A stretch of DNA of 22,934 nucleotides from Brevundimonas sp. UBA5936 (GTDB lineage Bacteria > Pseudomonadota > Alphaproteobacteria > Caulobacterales > Caulobacteraceae), in assembly GCA_002430835.1 (NCBI GenBank), contig DJDA01000110.1, positions 1 to 22,934 on the forward strand. The letters run 5' to 3'. Shown one piece after another: positions 9,936 through 17,630 of the stretch (the stretch's first letter is position 1; every line of letters starts with the position of its first letter). Below the pieces are notes generated by a model. That model was not told where the DNA came from. It was given only the letters and a program-made list of their open reading frames with translations, and searched no databases. The position numbers were made by a program, and so were the translations under genes.

Positions 9936-11267
9936 CTAAGGTGTGGTTTTGATGATGCTGGAAAGGCGATCGATCAACTCGTCGATCTGGGCGCGGCTGA
10001 TAATCAAAGGAGGCGACAGCGCGATGACATCTGCTGTCACTCGTACTAGGATTCCGTCATCGAAGGCGCGGTGGAAGACTTCCGTGGCGCGGGCGCCGGG
10101 CGCGCCGGGGCGGGGTTCCAGCTCGATCCCTGCGACCAGGCCCAGGTCGCGGATGTCGATGACGTGGGAGAGGCCCCTCATACTGTGGACGGCGTCCTGC
10201 CAGTAAGGCGTCAGTTCGGTCGCGCGCTGGAACAGGCCTTCGCTCTCATAGACGTCCAGCGTGGCCAGGCCCGCCGCCGCCGCCAGCGGGTGGCCGGAAT
10301 AGGTGTAGCCGTGGAAGAACTCGATGCCCGGTCCCGCCGCGCCCTCGACCACCGCCTGATAGACGGCGCTGCTGACGCCGACGGCCCCCATCGGCACGGC
10401 GCCGTTGGTCAGCCCCTTGGCGCAGGTCATCAGGTCGGGCGTGACGCCCAGCGCCTCGGCCGCCGTCAGGGCGCCCAGACGGCCAAAGCCGGTGATGACC
10501 TCATCGAAGATCAGCAGGATGCCGTGTTGCGCCGTGATCTCGCGCAGGCGCTCCAGATAACCGAGCGGCGGCACGATCACCCCGGCCGAGCCGGACATGG
10601 GCTCGACGATGACGGCGGCGATGGTTTCAGCGCCGTGGGTCTCGATCAGAGCCTCCAGCTCATCGGCCAGATGCAGGCCCCAGACCGGCTGGCCCCGCGT
10701 GAAGGCGGCCTCGTCCAGGTTCAGCGTGTGCGACAGGTGGTCGACGCCGGGCAGGGTGGGGAAGCCGCGCCTGTTGTTCTCCAGCCCGCCGACGGAAATG
10801 CCGCCGAAGCCGACCCCGTGATAGCCCTTCTGGCGGCCGATCAGACGGGTGCGGTTCTCGAACCCCCTGGCTGACTGATAGGCGAGGGCGATCTTCAGGG
10901 CGGTGTCGACCGCCTCGGATCCGGATCCTGTGAAGAAGACATGGTCCAGGTCGCCGGGCAGCAGCATGCCCAGACGCGACGCCAGCTCGAACGCCAGCGG
11001 GTGGCCCAGCTGGAAGGTCGGGGCGTAGTCCAGAATCTCGGCCTGGCGCTGGATCGCCTCGACGATCGGCTGGCGGGCATGACCGGCGTTGACGCACCAC
11101 AGGCCGGCGGTGCCGTCCAGCACCGCCCGGCCGTCCGGCGTGAAGTAGTGCATGTCCTTGGCCGAGGCGAACAGGCGGGGCTGCGCCTTGAAGGCGCGGT
11201 TCGCCGTGAACGGCATCCAGAAGGGATCAAGGTCGTTGGCGGCCTTGCCGACATTTGCAGCGGTCAT
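9936..11267 (-). CDS. Omega-amino acid (beta-alanine):pyruvate aminotransferase
   Basis: This 443-residue class III PLP aminotransferase resembles omega-amino acid:pyruvate transaminases throughout: DPFWMPFTANR (14-24), LDYAPTFQLGHPL (79-91), TGSGSEAVDTALK (113-125), FDEVITGFGR (254-263, PLP-contacting Asp255), TCAKGLTNGAVPMGAV (281-296, Schiff-base Lys284) and HGYTYSGHP (319-327). In that group the usual reaction is beta-alanine plus pyruvate giving malonate semialdehyde plus alanine, but many omega-amines are also accepted. It is cytoplasmic. The ATG at 11267 has an AGAGGA ribosome-binding site 7 nt upstream. It sits between two paralogous TonB receptors and downstream of the M20/LeuB-like/SDR/ALDH operon, which suggests it handles an amine released by that pathway. 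The exact substrate is inferred. Confidence 0.9.
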   Translation of the reverse strand: MTAANVGKAANDLDPFWMPFTANRAFKAQPRLFASAKDMHYFTPDGRAVLDGTAGLWCVNAGHARQPIVEAIQRQAEILDYAPTFQLGHPLAFELASRLGMLLPGDLDHVFFTGSGSEAVDTALKIALAYQSARGFENRTRLIGRQKGYHGVGFGGISVGGLENNRRGFPTLPGVDHLSHTLNLDEAAFTRGQPVWGLHLADELEALIETHGAETIAAVIVEPMSGSAGVIVPPLGYLERLREITAQHGILLIFDEVITGFGRLGALTAAEALGVTPDLMTCAKGLTNGAVPMGAVGVSSAVYQAVVEGAAGPGIEFFHGYTYSGHPLAAAAGLATLDVYESEGLFQRATELTPYWQDAVHSMRGLSHVIDIRDLGLVAGIELEPRPGAPGARATEVFHRAFDDGILVRVTADVIALSPPLIISRAQIDELIDRLSSIIKTTP

Positions 11268-11282
11268 GCGGTCATCCTCTGT

Positions 11283-11315
11283 CTTTCGCCAGTAGCGGCC
11301 GAACCGCAGCGAAAG
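11283..11315 (-). promoter_or_regulatory. Nested stem-loop in the transaminase 5' leader
   Basis: An outer 7-bp inverted repeat (CTTTCGC 11283-11289 / GCGAAAG 11309-11315) encloses an inner 4-bp stem (GCGG 11295-11298 / CCGC 11304-11307) with a 5-nt loop. In the transcript it lies directly before the AGAGGA ribosome-binding site of the transaminase. It could affect translation or mRNA processing. This is a structure reading only. Confidence 0.35.
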
Positions 11316-11340
11316 GGAAGACTGTTAGTTGTGGAGATTA

Positions 11341-11363
11341 GCGTATTGATAAGTATGCGTATT
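11341..11363. promoter_or_regulatory. AT-rich direct repeat upstream of the transaminase
   Basis: GCGTATT occurs twice with a 16-bp period (11341-11347 and 11357-11363) in the AT-richest part of the 133-nt gap between receptor A and the transaminase. Local AT-richness and repeats on the same DNA face, about 1.5 turns apart, suggest a promoter or operator region. I do not see a convincing -35/-10 pair. Confidence 0.3.
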
Positions 11364-11400
11364 ATGTCGCCGTGCTCGGTTTTCTGAGCGGATCGAACGG

Positions 11401-13605
11401 TCAGTAACGAAGCGTCAGTCGCGCGCCGATCGTGCGGGGACGACCGGGTTGGGCGATGTCCGCGCTGGTGAAGAAGTTGCGCGTCAGATCGTACTCTTCG
11501 TCGAACAGGTTGCGGGCCCAGAAGGCGACGGACCAGTCGGCGTCTTCCGGCCCCACGGTGATGCTGGCGTTGGCTAGCCAATAGGCCTCGACATCATATT
11601 TGGCGCCTAGCCAGGATGGGTATTCGTCGCGGTAGCTGTAGTTGGCCTCGGCGGTGACGGCGAAGCCGCTGACGGCCCAGTCGTAGCTGACCGATCCGCC
11701 GTAGGACCACGCGGGGAAGGGGATCTTTTCGCCCGACTTGTCGATGTAGACGGTGGCGCGCGGCGTTCGTTGGCAGGCGCCGATGTCCAGGTCGATGAAG
11801 TCGGTGTATTCGCCCTTCTTGTAGCTGAGGTTCTGGCTGATCCGCAGACCGGCTGTAGGGCGGAAGACGCCTTCGAGCTCTGCGCCGTAGATCTTGGAAT
11901 CGGCGTTGGTGAAGCGGCCGACCGGGCCGTTGGCGCCGCAGACGGCCGACAGCACCTGCTGGCCGTTGTAGTCGTAGTAATAAGCCGCGCCGTTGATCTG
12001 GACCGCGCGCGACGGATCGGCCTTGAAGCCCAGTTCATAGGCCCACAGGATTTCCGGATCGAAGGGTTCGATGCCGCTGCTGTCGCCGGTGTTGTAGGTG
12101 GTGAAGCCGCCCGATTTGGCGCCCCGGCTGGCCGAACCGTAGAGCAGGACGTTGTCGGCGGGCTTGAACTCCAGCGCCGCCTTGCCGGTCAGCGGGGTCA
12201 TCTTGGTGTCGACGCTGGTCGGGGGCAGGGCGGTGGCGCCGCCGAAGGCCGAGCCGAAGCCTTCCAGCTCGCGGGTTTCCTCCTCGTAGCGCAGACCCAG
12301 AATGGCTTTCCACCGCTCGGCGAAGGCGTATTCGGCCTGACCGAACAGGCTCCAGGACTCGACCTTCTGGTCGTAGGTGACCTGGGCGTAGGTGTTGTAG
12401 ATGTCGATGAAGTCCGAGAAATAACGCTCGTTGAGATCCTGTTTCGAATAGTAGAAACCGGCCACCCAGGTCAGGGGACTGTCGTTGTCCGAGGCCAGGC
12501 GCAGTTCCTGCGACAGCACATTCACGTCGCTGCCGAAGAAGGTGTCAGCCTCGACCGAGGGGCTGGAATCCCAGTCGCCGTATTCGCTGCGCTCCAGGGT
12601 TTCATAGCTGGTGATGCTGGACAGGCTCATGCCTTTCAGCGCCAGATTGGCGTTCAGCGAGGCGCCCCAGGATGAGTTGTCCCGGCCCGGCTTGGCGTTC
12701 ACATCACGACCGATGGCGTCGGCGAAGCGTTGAGACAGGCCCCAGCCGGTCTTGGAGCGGTCCTTATCGGCGGGGATGACGTAGCTGGGGCGGTTGATCG
12801 CGCCGGTGTGCAGGTCGCTGATCAGATACAGGCCCTGATTTTCCGATTTGTCGACGCCGCCGTGGACGTCGAGCAGGGCCGTGAAGGTCTCATTGGGCGT
12901 CCATTCCAGCAGGGCGCGGGCGCCGGTGCGATCAGCGTCGCCCAGGCTTTCGCCCGTGTCGCGGTTCCGCTGCCAGGCGCCGCCCTGTTCGGTCGAGACG
13001 GCCAGACGGCCGCGCAGGGTGTCGGCCAGCGGGCCTGAGACATAGCCCTCGCCCCGGAACAGGTCGTGGCTGCCCCATTCGGTCATCAGGCCGGCGGACA
13101 GTTCCTCGGTCGGGCGCTTGGTGACGAAGCTGATGGCGCCGCCGGTGGTGTTGCGGCCGTACAGGGTGCCCTGCGGCCCGCGCAGCACCTCGACCCGGTC
13201 GATGTCGAAGATCAGTCCCTGCGTCATGACCGGGACCGGATAGGCGACTTCGTTCACATAGACGCCGACGGTGGGCGAGTTGTTGGAGGCGTAGTCCTGA
13301 AAGCCGACGCCGCGCATCCGGAACTGGGCCGCGCCGCCGCCGAAGGCCGGTTCGACCTCCAGATTGGGCGTAGCGTTCTGAAGTTGGTTGACGTTGGTGA
13401 CGCCCTGCTGCGTCAGGCTTTCGCCGCTGAGGACGCTGAGGGCGATGCCGACGTCCTGCGCCGCTTGTTCGCGGCGCTGGGCGGTGACGATGACCTCGTC
13501 GACCGTGGTGGCGGTCGGCTCGTCGGACGCGCGCTGCGCGGCGACGGAGGTGGCGGACAGGGCGAGCAAGGCCCCGGCGGAAACGCTGACCAACAGACGA
13601 TTCAT
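11401..13605 (-). CDS. TonB-dependent outer-membrane receptor A
   Basis: This is a 734-residue outer-membrane receptor. It has a signal peptide (1-23, ending VAA), a TonB box VDEVIVTA (35-42), a plug with RMRGVGFQDYASNNSP (about 96-111) and VLRGPQGTLYGRNTTGGA (about 140-157), and a barrel ending in IGARLTLRY. It shares its domain order and many blocks with receptor B. The ATG at 13605 is chosen because it opens directly into the signal peptide and has a GGGGAGG ribosome-binding site about 7 nt upstream. The frame extends another 15 codons, but that adds an unlikely pre-sequence. It is followed after 133 nt by the transaminase. The 280-bp region upstream holds its regulation. The ligand is unknown; the context suggests a pantoyl or other amide compound. 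Confidence 0.95.
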   Translation of the reverse strand: MNRLLVSVSAGALLALSATSVAAQRASDEPTATTVDEVIVTAQRREQAAQDVGIALSVLSGESLTQQGVTNVNQLQNATPNLEVEPAFGGGAAQFRMRGVGFQDYASNNSPTVGVYVNEVAYPVPVMTQGLIFDIDRVEVLRGPQGTLYGRNTTGGAISFVTKRPTEELSAGLMTEWGSHDLFRGEGYVSGPLADTLRGRLAVSTEQGGAWQRNRDTGESLGDADRTGARALLEWTPNETFTALLDVHGGVDKSENQGLYLISDLHTGAINRPSYVIPADKDRSKTGWGLSQRFADAIGRDVNAKPGRDNSSWGASLNANLALKGMSLSSITSYETLERSEYGDWDSSPSVEADTFFGSDVNVLSQELRLASDNDSPLTWVAGFYYSKQDLNERYFSDFIDIYNTYAQVTYDQKVESWSLFGQAEYAFAERWKAILGLRYEEETRELEGFGSAFGGATALPPTSVDTKMTPLTGKAALEFKPADNVLLYGSASRGAKSGGFTTYNTGDSSGIEPFDPEILWAYELGFKADPSRAVQINGAAYYYDYNGQQVLSAVCGANGPVGRFTNADSKIYGAELEGVFRPTAGLRISQNLSYKKGEYTDFIDLDIGACQRTPRATVYIDKSGEKIPFPAWSYGGSVSYDWAVSGFAVTAEANYSYRDEYPSWLGAKYDVEAYWLANASITVGPEDADWSVAFWARNLFDEEYDLTRNFFTSADIAQPGRPRTIGARLTLRY
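13135..13176. repeat. 42-bp repeat, copy 2 (in TonB receptor A)
   Basis: Identical and co-oriented with 9435-9476, 3.7 kb away. Homologous recombination between the copies would delete the transaminase and leave one hybrid receptor. Confidence 0.85.
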
Positions 13606-13624
13606 CGTCTTCCTCCCCATGAGG

Positions 13625-13659
13625 CCGTCGCGGTCTATAGCCGCGTTCAACCGTCGCGG
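13625..13659. repeat. 9-bp direct repeat in the receptor A leader
   Basis: CCGTCGCGG occurs at 13625-13633 and 13651-13659, just before the receptor A ribosome-binding site. The sequence between can pair locally (GCGG with CCGC around TCTATA), and a CCGGG/CCCGG hairpin lies next to it. The leader RNA could therefore take alternative folds. Confidence 0.3.
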
Positions 13660-13745
13660 CCGGGACTGCCCGGTCGCTGAACTATCTCCGTTGTCGGTGC
13701 TTTGTGCAATGCAACACGTGTGTGCGGTTGCGATAATCGACGACG

Positions 13746-13769
13746 AAAAACCCTCTTCCCTTGAGGGTT
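13746..13769 (-). terminator. Intrinsic terminator (minus strand)
   Basis: Read on the minus strand, AACCCTC (7 nt), an AAGGGAA loop and GAGGGTT form a perfect 7-bp stem. The stem runs directly into a five-T tract (plus-strand A's at 13746-13750). This is the clearest Rho-independent terminator in the window. It lies about 115 nt downstream of the XRE-cupin gene and about 140 nt upstream of receptor A. It could end the catabolic operon, end a short RNA, or act as an attenuator for receptor A. Confidence 0.7.
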
Positions 13770-13835
13770 AGTAGCCGCCTGACGGCAAGATTGAGCAAGG
13801 CTGTTTCTTGATGGGCTTATGTATCTGTCGATTAA
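13746..13835 (-). ncRNA. Candidate short RNA or attenuated leader (~90 nt)
   Basis: A sigma70-like promoter (13842-13870) and an intrinsic terminator (13746-13769) on the same strand bracket about 90 nt with no credible reading frame. The segment contains a GCCG/CGGC hairpin immediately before the terminator stem. It may be a free small RNA or the leader of receptor A. The transcription start near 13835 is estimated from the -10 element. No known RNA family is recognised. Confidence 0.3.
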
Positions 13836-13841
13836 GGAAAA

Positions 13842-13870
13842 AATATTCCAATGATCGGAATACTGATCAA
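13842..13870 (-). promoter_or_regulatory. Promoter with embedded palindromic operator
   Basis: On the minus strand, TTGATC (13865-13870) and AATATT (13842-13847) are separated by exactly 17 nt, close to the TTGACA-17-TATAAT consensus. A 19-bp inverted repeat, TATTCC-N7-GGAATA (13844-13862), fills the spacer and overlaps the -10, where a bound repressor would block polymerase. The element sits immediately after the XRE-cupin stop codon and upstream of receptor A. The XRE-cupin protein is the obvious candidate ligand, but this is inference. Confidence 0.45.
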
Positions 13871-13884
13871 TCGCAACGGCGCCG

Positions 13885-14451
13885 TCAGAAGGTGGGGGGC
13901 GTGCAGGCGCTGATGACCACGCAGGGGGCGTCGCCGATGTTGCGGAAGCGGTGCGGCAGGACGCTGGGGAACAGATAGCCTTCGCCCGCCTTCAGCACCC
14001 GCGACTGGCCGTCGACGGTGACTTCCAGACGGCCCGAGATGATCATGCCGCCTTCCTCGCCTTCGTGGGACAGCATGACCCGGCCGCTGTCCGAGCCGGG
14101 TTGATAGGTCTCGTACAGGATCTGCAGGCTGGAATCCTGACTGGAGCCCAGCTGGCGATAGGAGACTTCGCCGCGCGAAATGTCGGTTAGTTCGTCATGG
14201 CGATAGAAGTATTTGGTCGGGGTCTCGAACTCGGAGCTGAAGAAGTCGCCCAGCGATATGCCCGCCGCGTCCAGCAGCCGTTTCAGCGAGCCGACCGAGG
14301 GGCTGGTGCGGCCGCTCTCGACCAGGCTGACGGTGCTGGACGGCACGCCCGCCTTGCGCGCCAGCGCGCGCTGCGACAGGCCGAGACGATCGCGAAGGGC
14401 GCGCAGGCGCGGGCCGATGATGTTCTCTTCTTCCATATCGCCGCGCGCCAC
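13885..14451 (-). CDS. XRE-family transcriptional regulator with C-terminal cupin domain (PuuR-like)
   Basis: This 188-residue DNA-binding regulator has an N-terminal helix-turn-helix (about 15-70: LRALRDRLGLSQRALARKAG, VSLVESGRTSPSVGSLKRLL). A C-terminal cupin barrel (about 115-185: MLSHEGEEGGMIISGRLEV, AGEGYLFPSVLPHRF) probably senses a small molecule. The architecture is that of PuuR-type regulators of amine and amino-acid catabolism. The GTG at 14451 has a GGAG ribosome-binding site 8 nt upstream and lies 4 nt after the M20 gene. An ATG at 14436 is an alternative. As last gene of the catabolic unit and neighbour of a palindromic promoter, it is the likely local regulator. Its effector is unknown. 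Confidence 0.9.
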   Translation of the reverse strand: MARGDMEEENIIGPRLRALRDRLGLSQRALARKAGVPSSTVSLVESGRTSPSVGSLKRLLDAAGISLGDFFSSEFETPTKYFYRHDELTDISRGEVSYRQLGSSQDSSLQILYETYQPGSDSGRVMLSHEGEEGGMIISGRLEVTVDGQSRVLKAGEGYLFPSVLPHRFRNIGDAPCVVISACTPPTF

Positions 14452-14455
14452 CCTG

Positions 14456-15742
14456 TCAGCTCCGTTTGCGGGTCAGCAGGTCATAGGCCGCTCTGGCCAT
14501 GACCTTGGCCGAGTTGGTCATGTCGTCGATGCCAACCCATTCGTCCGGCTGGTGCGCCAGATCCAGCACGCCGGGACCATAGGCGATACAGTCTTTCAGC
14601 TTGCCGATGCGGTCGATGTGCTTCTGGTCATAGGTGCCGGGCGAGCAGACGAACTGGGCCTTCTTGCCCAGCACTTTTTCGATGGCGGCGGCGGTCGTGC
14701 TGGCGACGGGGCCGTCGCGGTCGGCCATGCTGGGCGCCACCTGGAACAGGTCGCGCATCTCATAGCGGAAGCCGTGGCGCTGGGCCGCCAGTCCATCGAG
14801 GATGGCCTTCACCTCGCCCTTCACATCTTCCAGCGTCTCCTCGATCAGGAAGCGGCGGTCGATGACCATGCGGCTGGAATCGGCGACGCAGGGCGCGGGC
14901 AGGCCGTCGAAGCCCTCGGCCTGTCCGCCGTGGATGGAGTTGATGTTCATCGTCGACTGGCGCGCGCCCTCGGGCACCACAGGCATGTCGGAATGGCGGG
15001 CGGCCATGGCGGGGTAGAGCTTGCTCTCGAACTCTTCCATCACCGCGCCCATGTGGCGGATGGCCGAGTCGCCCAGGAAGGGCATGGAGCCGTGGGCGAT
15101 GCGGCCCTTGGTCTCGATCTCGGCCCACCAGACGCCGCGGTGGCCGATGCAGACCCGGTCCACGTTCAGCGGCTCGGGAATGATGACGTGGTTGACGCGC
15201 GGCTCCGAGAACCAGCCGCGCTCGGCCAGATAGGCGACGCCGCCATAGCCGCCCGATTCTTCGTCCACCGTGCCGGAAATCTCCAGCGCGCCGGGCAGGG
15301 GCAGGCCGGAATCGATCAGGGCCTCGACGGCGATGATGGAGGCGGCCAGCCCGCCCTTCATGTCGCAGGCGCCCCGGCCGTAGACTTTGCCGTCCTTCAC
15401 CTCGCCGCCGAAGGGATCGACGGTCCAGCCCGCGCCGACCTCGACCACGTCGATATGGCTGTTGAAGTGGACGCAAGGCCCCGGTTCAGAGCCGGTCCAG
15501 CGGGCGATGACGTTGGTGCGCGGGTATTGGTCGCTGTCACCCGGCGAGCCTTCGCCGCGCACATATTCGACGGTGAAGCCGCGCTTCTTCAGCCGCTCGC
15601 CGATGTACTCGGCGCAGGGGCGATAAGCCTCGCCCGGCGGGTTGATGGTGGGGAAGCGGATCAGATCCTGCGTCAGGGCGACCAGTTCGTCGGTGCGGCC
15701 GTCGATCAGGTCCATGACGGTCTGCAAGTTGGGGGCGCTCAT
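14456..15742 (-). CDS. M20-family metallo-amidohydrolase (ArgE/DapE type); candidate pantothenase
   Basis: This 428-residue cytoplasmic two-metal hydrolase cleaves an N-acyl amide bond. All family residues are present: His96 and Asp98 in HFNSHIDVV, bridging Asp127 in GRGACDMKGG, catalytic Glu161 and ligand Glu162 in GTVDEESGG, Glu190 in IIPEPL, dimer-domain His217 in IAHGSMP and the C-terminal ligand His397 in LAHQPDE. Length is normal. The ATG has a GAGGA ribosome-binding site 7 nt upstream and lies 10 nt after the LeuB-like gene. A general annotation would be acetylornithine deacetylase/succinyl-diaminopimelate desuccinylase-like. Its position among a LeuB-like decarboxylase, SDR and ALDH, with a beta-alanine transaminase nearby, makes hydrolysis of pantothenate (N-pantoyl-beta-alanine) a good guess. 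M20 enzymes acting on N-carbamoyl-beta-alanine are known. The substrate is inference. Confidence 0.9.
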   Translation of the reverse strand: MSAPNLQTVMDLIDGRTDELVALTQDLIRFPTINPPGEAYRPCAEYIGERLKKRGFTVEYVRGEGSPGDSDQYPRTNVIARWTGSEPGPCVHFNSHIDVVEVGAGWTVDPFGGEVKDGKVYGRGACDMKGGLAASIIAVEALIDSGLPLPGALEISGTVDEESGGYGGVAYLAERGWFSEPRVNHVIIPEPLNVDRVCIGHRGVWWAEIETKGRIAHGSMPFLGDSAIRHMGAVMEEFESKLYPAMAARHSDMPVVPEGARQSTMNINSIHGGQAEGFDGLPAPCVADSSRMVIDRRFLIEETLEDVKGEVKAILDGLAAQRHGFRYEMRDLFQVAPSMADRDGPVASTTAAAIEKVLGKKAQFVCSPGTYDQKHIDRIGKLKDCIAYGPGVLDLAHQPDEWVGIDDMTNSAKVMARAAYDLLTRKRS

Positions 15743-15752
15743 CGGTCGATCC

Positions 15753-16854
15753 TCACGCGAACTGGGCGGCCAGCGCGGCCAGAACCGCGTCGGTCATCTG
15801 AAGGGTGGATACGGGGGCGACGCCGGCTTCCGCGATGTCGGGCGTGCGGACGCCGCTGGAAACGACCTGTCGCACGGCGCGCTCCAGCGCATCGGCCAGA
15901 TCGGCGCGGTCGAACGACCAGCGCAGGCACAGGGCGAAGGACAGGATGGTCGCGATCGGATTGGCGACGCCCTGTCCCGAGATGTCGGGCGCCGAGCCGT
16001 GGATCGGCTCATACAGGCCCCGGCTGTCGCCGCCTTGATCCAGGCCGGACAGGGAGGCGGAGGGCAGCAGGCCCAGCGAGCCGGTCAGGGCCGCCGCCGC
16101 GTCGGACAGGATGTCGCCGAACAGGTTGTCGGTGACGATGACGTCGAACTGGTCCGGGCGCCGGACCAACTGCATGGCGCAGTTGTCGGCGTACATGTGC
16201 GACAACTCCACGTCGGGATAGTCGGCGGCGACCTCGGTCGCCACGGCCCGCCACAGGGCGCCGGTCTCCATGACATTGGCCTTGTCCACCGAGCAGACGC
16301 GGCGCTGGCGGGTGCGGGCCAGTTCAAAGGCCGTGCGGCAGACGCGGGCGATTTCCGCTTCGGTATAGGCCTGGGTGTCATAGGCGCGGCGCTGGCCGTC
16401 GGGGCCGACCTCATTGGCGCGGGGCAGGCTGAAATAGACGCCTGCGGTGGCCTCGCGCACGATCAGAATATCGAGGCCCCGGATCAGGTCGGGCTTGAGC
16501 GCCGAGGCGTCCAGAAGCTCGTCGAAACAGACGGCGGGGCGCAGGTTGGCGTAGAGGTCCAGCGCCTGACGCAGGCGCAGGATGCCCATCTCGGGGCGCT
16601 GGGCGCGGGGCAGGTGGTCCCACTTCGGCCCGCCGACGGCGCCGAACAGGACGGCGTCGGACGCCAACGCCTGCTGCACCACGTCCTCGGCGATGGGCGC
16701 GCCGACGATGTCGATGCTGGCGCCGCCCGCCAATCCCTCGCTCAGCTCAATCCGCAGCCCGGCGTTCCGGGCCCAGTCGACAACGCGCAGGGTCTCGCGG
16801 ATGATCTCCGGCCCGATGCCGTCGCCGGGCAGGACCAGAAGCTTGAACACGCGG

Positions 16855-16871
<17 letters not shown>
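15753..16871 (-). CDS. LeuB-like beta-decarboxylating hydroxyacid dehydrogenase; candidate 3,3-dimethylmalate dehydrogenase
   Basis: This 372-residue member of the isopropylmalate/isocitrate dehydrogenase family oxidises a malate-type hydroxyacid with NAD and removes the beta-carboxylate. Substrate-binding residues follow 3-isopropylmalate dehydrogenase: Arg101 and Arg111 (GILRLRQALDLYANLRP), Arg139 and Tyr146 (VREATAGVYF), Lys197 (SVDKANV) and metal Asp229, Asp253, Asp257 (YADN, NLFGDILSD). The usual TGG before VYF/IYF is TAG here. GTG at 16871 has GGAGG 6 nt upstream; GTG at 16850, directly before FKLLVLPGDG, is an alternative. The start overlaps the SDR gene end by 17 nt. No leuA, leuC or leuD is nearby, which argues against plain leucine synthesis. 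Decarboxylating oxidation of 3,3-dimethylmalate to 2-oxoisovalerate would fit the cluster, but housekeeping LeuB activity cannot be excluded. Confidence 0.85.
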
Positions 16872-17619
<748 letters not shown>

Positions 17620-17630
17620 GACGCTACTCC

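Noticed and set aside
9435..13176. The 42-bp repeats as ends of a mobile element
   Set aside because: They encode a conserved plug-domain segment in both receptors; no transposase, terminal inverted repeats or target duplication is seen.
13606..13650. Earlier start for TonB receptor A
   Set aside because: It adds 15 residues before a normal signal peptide, while the ATG at 13605 has a near-perfect ribosome-binding site.
14213..16135. 640-codon plus-strand frame over the XRE, M20 and LeuB-like genes
   Set aside because: It crosses three clearly coding minus-strand genes and ends in Arg/Pro-rich low-complexity sequence.
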